Counted from the first letter of the stretch, positions 27,301 to 36,118 are shown. The stretch: 64,000 bases of DNA from Gillisia hiemivivida (GCF_007997295.1 NZ_VORY01000019.1:1-64000); one strand, 5' to 3'. Notes: a model not told the origin generated them from the letters alone. Translations and numbers: made by a program.

Positions 27301-28286
27301 CCTGAAGCATCAAGTTGAACCGTAATATCTTTAGTGATTACATTTGGTGCGATTTTATCTTCTACCGTAACTACAGCATTTGCGCTGGAAGAATTCCCGT
27401 TTGCATCAGTCACTGTAAGTTCAACGGTATTGGCTCCAACATCAGTACAGTCAAAACTGGTGATATTGGTGTCATAGGTTAGTCCGGCACAGGCATCAGA
27501 AGAGCCGCTATTCACTGTGTCTTCAGCAATTGTAGCATTTCCTGAAGCATCCAATTGAATCGTAATGTTTTTGGTGATTACATTTGGAGGATTTACATCT
27601 TGCACTGTTACCGTTGCATTTCCAGTAGCTGATTGATTATTGGCATCTGTTACGGTAAGAATTACAGTGTTTACCCCAACATCTGTACAATCAAAAGCGG
27701 TAATATTTGTTGCATAAGTTAAGCCACCACAAGTATCCGTTGATCCATTATTCACTGCGTCTTCAGCAATAGAAACATTTCCTGAGGCACCCAATTGAAT
27801 CGTAATATCTTTGGTAAGTACGGTCGGGTTTTGGGAATCCGTAAAGCTTAAAGTGGTCGTTTTAGATTGAGTGACATTATTGTCATTGACATCTGTTACC
27901 TGTACAGTATAACTGCCAGGTTTAAGGTTATTTATTGTAGCGCCTGTTGCTGTAAAATTATCTGGCCCCGTCCATTTATAGGAATAGGAGGATTGACCCC
28001 CAGAAACAGTGGCACTTAAAGAACCATCGGCTTTGTCACTGCAGCTAGCGTCTGTGATGGTAATAGAAATAGAGAATTCCGCAGCCTTATCGTTAAAATT
28101 ATCATTATTTCGATAATCTGGACCAAGCTGACTTAATGTTGGAGCTTCCATAAAAACATAGCATATTCCTTCTCCATAATTTTCATTGAAATTATTAGGA
28201 GTAGAACTGAAAGAATATATTTGGGATGTAAAACCAAAAAGAAATAAAAAGATATTGATTTTTACCCACAGAGTAATTTTTCCCAT
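21327..28286 (-). CDS. Giant T9SS-secreted surface protein with HYR-like repeats (2319 aa)
   Basis: A probable adhesin or surface-layer protein exported by type IX secretion. A signal peptide covers about 1-26 and a SprB-like repeat lies at 72-147. Six HYR-like (Ig-fold) repeats of exactly 80 residues lie at 153-632, with a divergent seventh to about 700. Next come two or three SprB-like repeats (to about 925), a PKD-like domain starting with PTSIC (about 930-1020), a module with conserved cysteines (YVGECF to CYG, about 1020-1165), two more SprB-like repeats, an Ig-like domain, and a LamG lectin-like fold (about 1422-1575). A shared region of about 600 residues follows, then an acidic linker and the type A sorting tail (about 2245-2319). 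It is one of three adjacent paralogues. Ligand unknown. Confidence 0.93.
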   Translation of the reverse strand: MGKITLWVKINIFLFLFGFTSQIYSFSSTPNNFNENYGEGICYVFMEAPTLSQLGPDYRNNDNFNDKAAEFSISITITDASCSDKADGSLSATVSGGQSSYSYKWTGPDNFTATGATINNLKPGSYTVQVTDVNDNNVTQSKTTTLSFTDSQNPTVLTKDITIQLGASGNVSIAEDAVNNGSTDTCGGLTYATNITAFDCTDVGVNTVILTVTDANNQSATGNATVTVQDVNPPNVITKNITIQLDASGNATIAEDTVNSGSSDACAGLTYDTNITSFDCTDVGANTVELTVTDANGNSSSANAVVTVEDKIAPNVITKDITVQLDASGNATIAEVAVNNSSVDACGGLVYDTNITSFDCTDVGANTVELTVTDANGNSSSANAVVTVEDKIAPNVITKDITIQLDASGNATIAEDSVNNGSYDACAGLSFATNITSFDCTDVGANTVELTVTDVNRNSSSANAVVTVEDKIAPNVITKDITVQLDASGNGTIAENAVNNGSADACGGLVYDTNITSFDCTNVGPNSVELTVTDSNGNTDKKTAIVKVEDKIAPNVITKNITIQLDSNGTANITPSQIDNDSNDACGIQSTALDITNFDCTNIGSNTVTLSVIDNNDNSNTGTATITVEDNIKPILPTVDNITWGCEYTVEPAVALDNCDGEIIGEPNRSTTFTETGTITWTFTDASGNSDSIEQTVTINQIELNVQVDDILCNGFASGEAQAIVTGGVGAITYDWGELGNGTAKDGLGPGTYSVTATDVNGCSTMKEFTISEPDSFIEITSIDVNKGCFEEDNASVTVDVQGGTGELTYIWSNGQTGATINNVNNSSPSNNLTLTITDENGCSIEENIILNAPEKLEITEVINTETTSFGSATGTATVLVKGGTPGYSFEWSNGKTDQTASNLPAGMYTVTVTDSNGCHDDAEVIIIDPISAIIVPTSICDGENEERRTSYFRVENNTAVGGYGSYSYDWDFGDPSDLVNPPTENGPNLIQVKYKTTGSKTIKLTVTDQLGNEFQTIIQQYVGECFEINCGSSDGSFDIENIYLGDSSGKKITADNCSENVTKFLYFRNLSNRKVYSLYIEYIYTVTNGDTGEIREEPETLCLYEYEEVPELVKLAQVNWNCGDDIQLENVLILFSQNKNRACGEGSSPKCYGSNDQGEIIIPLYANAYANELLCNGASNGKITVKASGGSPTYSYKLISAVDDSVIRDNPSSEIFEELEAGSYRVIISDSSDPQNTFETEVLEINQPSTPLTLTETNRSLLACYNGKDAEVSVRVSGGTAPYTIIWSNGQSSTTTESTVSNLPSGVHSVEVIDAYGCKSDYLFEIAEPEELFANAGNDQVLGCGVNQVKLGGVFNGYTNPRTGEEEFGNWRIINGPGGAAISEPNNPESLFTITTTGTYTLEWTIPCGSTDRVKIIFSNCSTIDFDGVDDYIDFGNNLNLSSGFTLEAWVKQDQNASTSIKTILSKRDNANLSTGGYDLIIENNTPKFRWNNETISSTHQIDSDRWYHIAVVQGGNDAGIYIDGIKASESAPGTPNNIDKRFLIGAMHDSTSEPLPNHFFHGWIEEIRVWNTSLDLVQLKFMMNQRIKNNTNVRGEIIDLDVPNNLKWENLTGYYRLITSEATNGITKNKIPNGIDGRLKNIQSTQQNTAPLPYIATGGDWWNINSWKQPQVWDTPNSTGVNGEKINWNIAKLDGKTLTNTATTDNSNSITLLGLLDDGGHLNMKGENNSSGNSLTITHYLKLDGQIDLNGESQLVQTEGSIIEGSGSLERDQQGTASSFNYNYWSSPVVSLGKNTYTIASVMMDGTDLDKSEKLNIGPPGDVTFADGAYASPRKISGRWLYSFLDKADEYSAWSYLGKDGELFPGEGYTMKGTSGRNNSGNLIPISDLQNYTFKGFPNNGIIAVKDIKPNQNYLLGNPYPSAISVEEFILDNIKVGAGRNENNLMNGAIYLWDHFGGSTHILREYVGGYAVRNILDGVPAISTDDRIDSNGNSSNKIPGPYIPVGQGFFVNTTIDSIMGVVQDFSTGKIVFKNSQRIFQEESISTDPNSQFLSQETQIGKEDIKGKRSKIRLDFRSPMGYHRQILVGTSEYATNGFDLGYDAALNDYSEEDFFWLINNYEYVIQGVENFNPNQVLPIGIYISKKGEFKIEINKLESVPEETNIYLLDLETEEYFDLRKSGFTMEIEPGAYYERFQIVFEKKDDESEEAEEGETEEESNPDVEEEGSVDPKDGEDLDTSLDIVFMTTNRELAIINPDNIAIQKVVIYNLLGQKIQEYENIENKKMMTLGVKEFPMAVYLVKMYSEKGEMSKNIILMK
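26391..27830 (-). repeat. Six tandem 240-bp units encoding HYR-like domains
   Basis: Six units of exactly 240 bp (80 codons) with no length variation, inside the first giant gene. The segment ending in GTGATTACATTTGGTGCG recurs in register at 26821, 27061 and 27301 (plus strand). The inner units are almost identical at DNA level, while the first and last have diverged, the pattern of ongoing unequal exchange or gene conversion in the middle. Confidence 0.93.
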
Positions 28287-28309
28287 GCAAAATTTGTTAC
28301 AGATGTTTC

Positions 28310-28358
28310 CAAATGTACGTAGTTTACATGAAACTAGTTTTGATAAAGAGCAAAAATA
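28310..28358 (-). promoter_or_regulatory. Candidate -7 boxes upstream of the first giant gene
   Basis: Two perfect TAnnTTTG boxes occur on the minus strand in the 148-base gap: TACATTTG (28310-28317) and TATTTTTG (28351-28358). Neither has a clear -33 TTG at 17-23 bases. Confidence 0.35.
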
Positions 28359-28434
28359 TTAGTTAAAACGCATAAATACTGTGATTTAGCTAGTTTTTAT
28401 TGTCGGAAATCTAATATATGTACGAATTTTAATA

Positions 28435-31400
28435 CTAATTTTTCATAATGATCTTTTGAGTGATTATCTCATTGGCAGTTTTTAATTTAACAATGTATAC
28501 TCCAGATGGATAGTTCTTAATGCTAATCCGAGCTTCTTTAACATTCGGGATAGATGAATGATCTTCTAACAATTTTCCGTTTAGATCATACAAATAAAGA
28601 TGGGAAATTAAAATTTCGTCCTTATTTAAGATCTGTATTTCATTATCTCTATAATTATGTTTCAAACTTAAAAGGAAATCTTTAGGTTCTTCCTTAACTA
28701 TTTGAACTGTATCTGTTGGAGTCTCTTGCTCTTTAAAGAAGATCAATGCAAATCTATCTACTATATAACCTGGCTTCGTAGTAGTTTCATATGCAACTTC
28801 TTTTATATCATGTATACTATCATTCAATTTATCATGAATATAAACTTCTTTATCTTCAGGTAGATTCTCCCAGGATTTTAAACTAATAGTTATAGGTCCT
28901 TCTTTATCTATCATCATTCCAATTGGAAGAACTTGTTCTTTATCAAAATTAGATACTCCTTGAATTACAAATTCATGTTCTTTTATTAGCCAGAACATAT
29001 CCTCCACATTATATTCATTTAGAGGTGCATCATACCCAAGATCAAAACCATTAGTTGCATATGGGCTTATTCCAACCAGCAGCTCTCTTCGATAACCTTT
29101 AGGAGAATGGAAATTTATTCTGATTTTTCCGAGTGGCGCAGCCTCCTTAGAAGTTTCTTCGGTTTTCTCTTGCGCTAAAAATTGAGAACTTCCCACCGCT
29201 TCCCTTGCAAAAACTCTCTGGCTATTTTTAAATACCACATCTCCGCCTACAATCGTTTCAACTCCAGAAAGAGATGGATCGGGCATAGAATTCACAAAGA
29301 AGCCTTGTCCCACAGGAATATATTGCCCTGGTGTTTTGCTGGCAACAGCATCTGTGTTACTGTTAATTCTATCGTCCATTGCGATGGCTTTAACACCATC
29401 AATAAGATTATAGGTTGCATAACCTCCAACATATTCTCTTAGAATATGAGTCTTTCCTGCAAAATGATCCCAGAAATATACGGCTCCGGTAAATACATTT
29501 TTACTGTTTAAACCTCCGCTATCCTTAATGTTATCTAAAATGAATTTTTTAGCATCAATAGCAGAAGGGTAGGGGTTTCCTAAAAGATAATTCTGGTCCT
29601 GTCCTATATTCAAGGTAATGGTTCCGTTATTAGGTCTTCCTTTATAAACATAATTCTGTCTGTCTGCAATGGATGCATCTCCAGAAGTTCCTTTCATAGT
29701 ATAACCTTCTCCCTGTTTTAAAACTCCATTGCTTCCAATATGTTTCCATTCTGAGTATTCATCTGCGGTTCCTCTAAATTTCCAGATCCAATAATTGCTT
29801 ATTTTTCTTGGATTAGAATAGTTTCCGTCGGCAAAGGTTACGCCATTTCCAAATAATATATTTTTAGTGTTATCAGTATCGGTTCCATCCAACATAACCT
29901 TGGAGATCATATAGTTGGTATCTAAGGTGCCTTGATCTACCACGGGTGATGACCAATAATTATAGTTGTAGCTACTCGCTGTTCCTTGTTGATCACGTTC
30001 TATAAATCCAGCACTGCTTGGTGCTAAAATACTTCCTTCAGTTTGAACTAATTGAGATTCCCCAACCAAGTCTATACTTCCGTTTAGATCTAAATAGTGG
30101 GTAATAGTAATTCCTTGTCCCGAATTATTTTCGTCTAAGCTTTGATTTGGATTTGCCATATTCAGCTCACCAATTTGAGAAAGTAGGCCAAGCATGTAGA
30201 TATCTTTTCCTCCTGAAGTGATATCATGTGCTATTTGCGCAATATTCCAATTAATAGGCTCTCCATTAATTCCTAAACTATTAGGAGCATCCCATACATC
30301 TGGGCGTTTCCAAGTGTTTTTATTTCTCCATTGACCAGTAGCTTTAGAAATGTAAGGTAGGGGAGCCGAATTTTCTTGAGTAGTTTCAATATTCTTTAAT
30401 TGTCCATCTGCTTTTGTAGTAGCTTTATCTAGAGTAAATCCATTCACTAGTTCATTTCCTATAAGTTGATAATAACCTGATAGATTTGCAAATGGAAGAT
30501 CTCCAGGAACAACCAATGGAAGTACAGTTCCTTTAACTGGGCTTACATTCACTTCTAAACGTTGATTCATCATGAATCTTAATTGTTCTTCTTGTAATGC
30601 ATTTTGCCATATTCTAACTTCTTCTATCCAACCGTGAAAATAATTCACCGGATTTTCCGGTTTATTTCCTCTAAAAATTGCTCCAATAAGAAAGGGACTA
30701 GAGGTTGCTGTAGGATTGCTGGCACTTCCATTTCCTACTTTAATTCCGTCTACATATAATTTAGCTTGGCCATCAGTAAATATGACCGCAACATGATACC
30801 ATCTTGAAGTGGTTAATTTATAGGAAGATGTTACTGTTGAATTTCCCCATTTAAATGTTGGAGATCCACTATTTATTGAAAGATCATAGCCTCCAGCAGA
30901 AATATTTTGAGAATCCCTTTTTGAAACTATTGTACGTTGTCCATTCACTGAATTTAATTTAACCCAAGCTTCAACAGTAAAATTGCCTGAGTCCAAGTTA
31001 TAATTATCTCCCATGCTAATATGATCATCTATTCCATCAAAATCTAACGTACTACAATCAGCAGTAAAGGAAATTATCATCTCATCACTAGTTGTACAGG
31101 TATTGGATTCATTCGCAATAGTCCATTTTAGAGTATAGCTTCCAGTTGTTCCTGTAAAATAAGATTGAGCATTATTCGGTTCAATAATTTGTCCTCCCGC
31201 TCCAGAGACAATGGTCCATGTTCCAGTTCCTTCCAAAGGAACATTTCCTAAAAGATTGGTTCCATTGAATCCGCAACTAAAATTTTGATCTTCTCCCGCC
31301 GTTGCTAATGTTATTTGAGCTGGTTCTACTATGGTTACTGTTTCAATTGCTTGACAACCATTTTTATCTATTACTGTAATTGTATATTCACCACCTGTTA

Positions 31401-34400
31401 AATTTGTAGCAGTACCGGTTGTTTGCTCACTTGCATCATTCCATAAGTAAGTATAATAACTACCTCCTGTTTCAGAAACAAAAGGAGTTCCACCATTTGG
31501 TGTAACAGTAGCTTCTCCAGTTTGACCAAAACAAATAGGATTAGTAGAATTAACTGAAAGAGTAATTGGTGAAAGTGGCTGATCAATAGTTACAGGTGCT
31601 GCTTGAAACACAGTTCCCTCATTATCCTTAACCCAAACTGTATGGCTTCCTGCGGTTAAATTGTGAAATTCATTGCTACTTTGATATCCAGAGGTAGCAT
31701 TAGTTATACTGTATTGATATGGGCCGTAACCACCATTTGCTTTTACGGTAACAATTCCAGTGTTAGATCCATTACATAATAATTCATTTGGAGTTGCTCT
31801 GGCATAAAGTGGTGTAATTACAACCTCATTATTATTTGTGGAATAACATTTAGGGTTAGGCCCTTGTCCACATTTCCATTTAATATTGTTAGAGAAGGTC
31901 ATATATACATTCTCAATTGTCAATAGATCTCCACACTCCCAATCCAATTGAATTGTTTGCACTTTTTGGGGAATTGCTTGATTTTCATAGAAACATAAAC
32001 CTTTGTTTATATGAGTAGAAGTACCGTCGGCATGTTCTACAGAAAATATATACTCGATGTACATGGAGTATCTATCAGATTGAGTAGGTAAATCAAAGTA
32101 TAGGAATTTTGGTTGCCCATCTCCACAGGTTTCCGCAGTCACTTTATTTCCATTGGCATCTGCCATGTAAAACGTGTTGATTCCAAAATCGTTCGATCCA
32201 CAATCATCTTTGAAACACTCCCCAACATATTGAACTATAGATTCTGTTTTGCTTATACCAGTAGCATCTGTTACCGTTACCGTTATAGTTCTGTTTCCTG
32301 TAGAAGAATAATTTACAGTATGAGAACCTGGACCAGTTGCGGTAAGAGGAGTAGCACCATCACCAAAGTTCCATGAATAAGTGTAGGGGCCAACTCCACC
32401 AATAGCAGTGCGATCTTCAACTTCAAAATACGAAGTCCTAATCACGTCTATGTCCTCTGGGCAAATAGATGTTGGGATGATTGGCGCTTTTATAGCTTCT
32501 ATTATAGTTAGTTCTGCGGTTTGAGAACATCCTTTCTGATCTGTTACAGTAACCACATAATTACCGGAAGCTAATCCGTTAGCAGTCTTTGTAGTTTGCA
32601 GAACATTTGTTTCATTTTGTTTTCTCCAAGCATATGTAAAACCTGGAGTCCCTCCGGAAGCGTTTGCAGTTGCCGTTCCTGTTGAGGTGCCATAAGAAGT
32701 AGTTCTAGTTGTTGCAACCTGAACGCTTATTGGAGCAGTTGGTTGAGAAATAATTGTATTGGTGCTTAGAGTCTTCTCACAAGTTGGATAATCAAGATCT
32801 CTAATTCTAATAGTATATGTTCCGGCAATTAGGGAGGTAAATATCGAATCAGTTTGCCAGGTGGATCCATCTATACTATATTCAAAAGCTCCGTGTCCTC
32901 CAGTTGCATTATTTATGGACAAAGTCCCGTCAGATCCATTAAAACAATTTACATTGGTGATAACTATAGTAGCATCTAATGCTTCAGGAGCAGCTACTAT
33001 AACATCAGACTGGGTTGCACAGCCTTTGCTGTCTTTTATGAAAATGGTATAAGAGCCTTCAGCAACATCCGTAAATATCCCTGTATTATTAAAATCAGTA
33101 TTGTCTATTGAGTATAAAAATCCACCATTTCCACCAGATACTGTACCTGCAGTGATGGTTCCATCATTATTTCCAACACAAGAAGCTTCAGTAGAGGTAG
33201 CGGGGGTGTAAGCTAGTGGGTCTGGCTCGTGTATTTCTACAACTCTTTCTATTTTACAGCCGTTTAGATCTCGTACAGTTAGTGTGTATGTTCCTGCATA
33301 TAGTACATGAAAAGTAGTTTCTGAACCAAAATTTACACCATCTATAGAATATTGATAACCTGTTGTACCTCCTCTAACCGCTCCTGCGGTTACGGTAGCA
33401 TCAGACGCACCATTACAGCTAATGTCCGTTTTCGTTGCTGGATCCATTTCTAATATCTGAGGCCCGGTAAGAGTAACAGTTTCTGATGCAGTACAACCTT
33501 TAGCATCTCTAACTGTAATAGTATGATCACCTACATTAAGTTCATTAAATGTATTGCTAGGATTGAAATTTATCCCATCTAGAGAATATTCATATTCACC
33601 ATTTCCACCAGTAACAAGTCCTGCAATAATTTCGCCGTCTCCAGAATCGTAACATTTGACATGGAAAAGTTCTGCAGGTTCCATTTTTAGGGTTGAAGGT
33701 TCAGCTATTTCAATATCTTCAGAAATTAAACATCCTTTAGCATCTCTAACGATAAGTGTATAATTTCCTCCGCTTAACCCTGTAAAAGTTCCATTGCTTT
33801 GAAATGTGGTTCCATTAATAGAATACTCATAATTAGCATTTCCCCCGGAAACTATTCCTGCGGTAATGTTACCATCAGCTGCTCCAGCACAACCTACAAC
33901 CTCAAATGTAGCTGCCTGCATTGTAAGTGCAATAGGTTCCATTACTTCAACAATTTCAGTAATAGTACAAGCTTTAGCATCTTTTGCCGTTATGGTATAA
34001 ATCCCGGCAGAAAGATTAGAGAAGTTTTTGTTGGATTGGTAGTCGGTTCCATTAATAGAATATTCATATCCATTATTCCCTCCGGAAACAGCTCCAGCTA
34101 CTATTGCTCCATCTGCTTCACCAAAACAAGTTACAGCTGTTAGGGTGGCAGCTTGCATACTCAATACTGAAGGTTGGGTAATTGTAACACTTTCTGTTAT
34201 TAAACAAGCTTTTGAATCTTTAGCAGTTATTATGTAATTACCAGCAGCCAAACCAGTGAAGTTTTTTCTGGTTTGGAAGTTACTCCCATCTATAGAATAT
34301 TCATATCCAGAATTACCTCCAGAAACAGTTCCCGCTGTAATTGTTCCATCCGATGTTCCATTACAACTTGTTGGAGTAAGGGAAGCAGATGTCATAGTTA

Positions 34401-35439
34401 AAGCAGAAGGTTCGGTGACTGTAATAGTTTCTGTGGCCGTGCACCCTTTGGAGTCTCTAACACTAATAGTATACGTGCCAGCACTTTGGCCTGAGAAAGA
34501 AGTATTGGTTTGAAAGTTACTCCCATCTATAGAATATTCATATCCAGAATTACCTCCAGAAACAGTTCCTGCCGTAATAGTTCCATTTGCTCCACCATTA
34601 CAAGAAACTGTAGTTGTGGAGGAAGCATTTATAGTTAATGCTGAAGGTTCAGAAATTGTGATATTGCCTGATATTTTACAGTCATTTGCATCTTTTACAG
34701 TTATAGGATAACTACCTGCAGCTAGATTATTAAATGTTCTGGTAGACTTAAAATTAATTCCATCTATAGAATATACGTGAGTGCCACTTCCACCAGCTGC
34801 AATTCCAACAGTTATAGATCCATCACTCTCTCCATTGCAACTAACAGCTGTAAAGCTAGAATTCTGCATTGTTAATTGGGTAGGTTGTGTTAAGGAAATG
34901 CTATTAGAAGTCCTACAGTTATTAGCATCTTTAACAGTAATGGTGTAATTCCCTGCTGCTAGATTTGAAAATATATTACTACTCTGAAAATTTGTCCCAT
35001 CAATAGAATATTCATAAACATTATTTCCACCCGAAACCGAACCTGCTGTAATTACGCCGTCATTTCCGCTAAAGCAAGAGACATTAGTTTTAGAAGAAGG
35101 ATTCATGGTAATTGGAGTAGGATTATTTATTACAAATGTTTTAGACGCAGTTACGGAAAGAGCATCAGTAACATCAATAGTATAGGTTCCAGCATATAGA
35201 TTAGTTCTGTTTTTAGAGGTATTAGAATCACTCCACAAATAAGAATAGGGAGCAGTTCCACCATCTACAGATATTGTTATGGCTGCATTGTTAACACTAT
35301 TACAATTTAATTCTGAAATAGTTCCAGTAATAGTAATAGCCTCACTAGTAGTGAATGCGTTCGAATTTATAAAAAGGGAAGAACCAAGAAAGAGTAAAAT
35401 AAATAATGGAGTTCTTCCCATTAAAGTAATTTTTCCCAT
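28435..35439 (-). CDS. Giant T9SS-secreted surface protein with SprB repeats (2334 aa)
   Basis: A probable secreted surface adhesin related to gliding adhesin SprB in repeat type. The signal peptide is about 1-28 and the first SprB-like repeat 33-110. Nine SprB repeats of exactly 79 residues lie at 111-821, with cores such as SGGNSGYEYSIDGSNFQ and closing EPSAL, followed by two divergent ones to about 985. Then come a PKD-like domain starting with PTSIC (to about 1075), the cysteine-patterned module (YVGECF to CYS, about 1075-1210), two SprB-like repeats, an Ig-like domain, and LamG (about 1460-1625). The shared C-terminal region follows, with GYTMKGTSG, LLGNPYPSAI and LREYVGGYA, then the sorting tail ending in GVYIVKL...IIMKN. 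From PTSIC onward it parallels the protein at 21327-28286. Confidence 0.93.
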   Translation of the reverse strand: MGKITLMGRTPLFILLFLGSSLFINSNAFTTSEAITITGTISELNCNSVNNAAITISVDGGTAPYSYLWSDSNTSKNRTNLYAGTYTIDVTDALSVTASKTFVINNPTPITMNPSSKTNVSCFSGNDGVITAGSVSGGNNVYEYSIDGTNFQSSNIFSNLAAGNYTITVKDANNCRTSNSISLTQPTQLTMQNSSFTAVSCNGESDGSITVGIAAGGSGTHVYSIDGINFKSTRTFNNLAAGSYPITVKDANDCKISGNITISEPSALTINASSTTTVSCNGGANGTITAGTVSGGNSGYEYSIDGSNFQTNTSFSGQSAGTYTISVRDSKGCTATETITVTEPSALTMTSASLTPTSCNGTSDGTITAGTVSGGNSGYEYSIDGSNFQTRKNFTGLAAGNYIITAKDSKACLITESVTITQPSVLSMQAATLTAVTCFGEADGAIVAGAVSGGNNGYEYSINGTDYQSNKNFSNLSAGIYTITAKDAKACTITEIVEVMEPIALTMQAATFEVVGCAGAADGNITAGIVSGGNANYEYSINGTTFQSNGTFTGLSGGNYTLIVRDAKGCLISEDIEIAEPSTLKMEPAELFHVKCYDSGDGEIIAGLVTGGNGEYEYSLDGINFNPSNTFNELNVGDHTITVRDAKGCTASETVTLTGPQILEMDPATKTDISCNGASDATVTAGAVRGGTTGYQYSIDGVNFGSETTFHVLYAGTYTLTVRDLNGCKIERVVEIHEPDPLAYTPATSTEASCVGNNDGTITAGTVSGGNGGFLYSIDNTDFNNTGIFTDVAEGSYTIFIKDSKGCATQSDVIVAAPEALDATIVITNVNCFNGSDGTLSINNATGGHGAFEYSIDGSTWQTDSIFTSLIAGTYTIRIRDLDYPTCEKTLSTNTIISQPTAPISVQVATTRTTSYGTSTGTATANASGGTPGFTYAWRKQNETNVLQTTKTANGLASGNYVVTVTDQKGCSQTAELTIIEAIKAPIIPTSICPEDIDVIRTSYFEVEDRTAIGGVGPYTYSWNFGDGATPLTATGPGSHTVNYSSTGNRTITVTVTDATGISKTESIVQYVGECFKDDCGSNDFGINTFYMADANGNKVTAETCGDGQPKFLYFDLPTQSDRYSMYIEYIFSVEHADGTSTHINKGLCFYENQAIPQKVQTIQLDWECGDLLTIENVYMTFSNNIKWKCGQGPNPKCYSTNNNEVVITPLYARATPNELLCNGSNTGIVTVKANGGYGPYQYSITNATSGYQSSNEFHNLTAGSHTVWVKDNEGTVFQAAPVTIDQPLSPITLSVNSTNPICFGQTGEATVTPNGGTPFVSETGGSYYTYLWNDASEQTTGTATNLTGGEYTITVIDKNGCQAIETVTIVEPAQITLATAGEDQNFSCGFNGTNLLGNVPLEGTGTWTIVSGAGGQIIEPNNAQSYFTGTTGSYTLKWTIANESNTCTTSDEMIISFTADCSTLDFDGIDDHISMGDNYNLDSGNFTVEAWVKLNSVNGQRTIVSKRDSQNISAGGYDLSINSGSPTFKWGNSTVTSSYKLTTSRWYHVAVIFTDGQAKLYVDGIKVGNGSASNPTATSSPFLIGAIFRGNKPENPVNYFHGWIEEVRIWQNALQEEQLRFMMNQRLEVNVSPVKGTVLPLVVPGDLPFANLSGYYQLIGNELVNGFTLDKATTKADGQLKNIETTQENSAPLPYISKATGQWRNKNTWKRPDVWDAPNSLGINGEPINWNIAQIAHDITSGGKDIYMLGLLSQIGELNMANPNQSLDENNSGQGITITHYLDLNGSIDLVGESQLVQTEGSILAPSSAGFIERDQQGTASSYNYNYWSSPVVDQGTLDTNYMISKVMLDGTDTDNTKNILFGNGVTFADGNYSNPRKISNYWIWKFRGTADEYSEWKHIGSNGVLKQGEGYTMKGTSGDASIADRQNYVYKGRPNNGTITLNIGQDQNYLLGNPYPSAIDAKKFILDNIKDSGGLNSKNVFTGAVYFWDHFAGKTHILREYVGGYATYNLIDGVKAIAMDDRINSNTDAVASKTPGQYIPVGQGFFVNSMPDPSLSGVETIVGGDVVFKNSQRVFAREAVGSSQFLAQEKTEETSKEAAPLGKIRINFHSPKGYRRELLVGISPYATNGFDLGYDAPLNEYNVEDMFWLIKEHEFVIQGVSNFDKEQVLPIGMMIDKEGPITISLKSWENLPEDKEVYIHDKLNDSIHDIKEVAYETTTKPGYIVDRFALIFFKEQETPTDTVQIVKEEPKDFLLSLKHNYRDNEIQILNKDEILISHLYLYDLNGKLLEDHSSIPNVKEARISIKNYPSGVYIVKLKTANEIITQKIIMKN
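32977..35109 (-). repeat. Nine tandem 237-bp units encoding SprB repeats
   Basis: Nine consecutive units of exactly 237 bp (79 codons) without a single length change, inside the second giant gene. Each encodes the order x-C-NG-DG-I-AG-V-GG-Y-YSIDG-NF-AG-Y-I-KD-C-EP. Units four and five are the most alike at DNA level (the TCTATAGAATATTCATATCC segment recurs). Confidence 0.93.
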
Positions 35440-35651
35440 AAGTCAATTGTTTTAACAGAAGTTTTGTAAAACTACATTAAAATAATTGAAAAAGCGCGTT
35501 GAAATACCTTATTAATCGATGTAATACATTAAACTTTAACTTTGTACGAATAATTTTATCTAATGTGTAGGAAAAAACCTAAGAATTTTCAGTCAATTAT
35601 ATATATGCCTAACCAACTAATACTTTAATAATGTATAGTGCTGAATTATAA

Positions 35652-35843
35652 TTATTTAGAAACATTTTTATTCATTTTGAGTTTTTTACTTTGAGTGCCT
35701 GATTTAACTTTCTCTAAATAAACAGAACTGGTGTTTTCTTTAAAACTTTTCCAAGACTGAAAAGTTTTAAACCCATTGCAAGTTTTATTTCCATTAAATT
35801 CTAATAAATAGAGTACGTTAAAGCATGCTTCAGGATTTTTCAA
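35652..35843 (-). CDS. Doubtful 63-aa reading frame
   Basis: I do not recognise this product. It is Lys- and Asn-rich, with two Cys in the first 30 residues and a basic C-terminus (KKLKMNKNVSK). No promoter box or ribosome site is evident, and it may be a fragment of a lost gene or chance. It has the ATG, size and basic charge of a small nucleic-acid-binding protein, but that is not evidence of function. Confidence 0.2.
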   Translation of the reverse strand: MKNPEACFNVLYLLEFNGNKTCNGFKTFQSWKSFKENTSSVYLEKVKSGTQSKKLKMNKNVSK

Positions 35844-35973
35844 ACCCTAAACAAAATTTCGATTGGCAATTTTAAGTTTGATTTTAGCAGAAGGTAATCC
35901 AAGAAGCTATATGTTTTCTGTAAACCAGCAACTTCTATTTCTTAAATTTAAATAGGGAAGTAGTCTTATATTT

Positions 35974-36022
35974 ATAAGTAGGCCTTTAATAAAATTATTA
36001 GTTTTATTAAAGGCCTACTTAT
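35974..36022. repeat. Perfect 21-bp inverted repeat with 7-base loop
   Basis: ATAAGTAGGCCTTTAATAAAA at 35974-35994 is exactly complementary to 36002-36022. It lies 97 bases past the stop of the 3438-residue gene, with no U-run on either strand. It may end that 10-kb transcript or be a small mobile-element remnant. Confidence 0.8.
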
Positions 36023-36118
36023 TTAAGGAGTTCTCATATTTTATTTTAAACAGCTTTCAGTTAAATTGTCAAATGATCTATAACCAATGAGATATATTTA
36101 AATATGATGATGTGATTT

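Larger units (their letters stand above)
35440..36118. other. 679-bp gap between two giant genes
   Basis: An AT-rich gap with no convincing gene. It holds a doubtful 63-codon minus-strand reading frame (35652-35843), a perfect 21-bp hairpin (35974-36022), and AAGTTTTGT-AAAACT (35459-35473) upstream of the second giant gene. Confidence 0.6.

Noticed and set aside
27075-27318. Repeated open frames on the plus strand within the HYR-like array
   Set aside because: They recur every 240 bp as shadows of the repeated minus-strand gene.
26391-35109. Regularly spaced repeats that could be taken for a CRISPR-like array
   Set aside because: The 237- and 240-bp periods are coding domains in frame, with no short repeat plus unique spacer structure and no cas genes.
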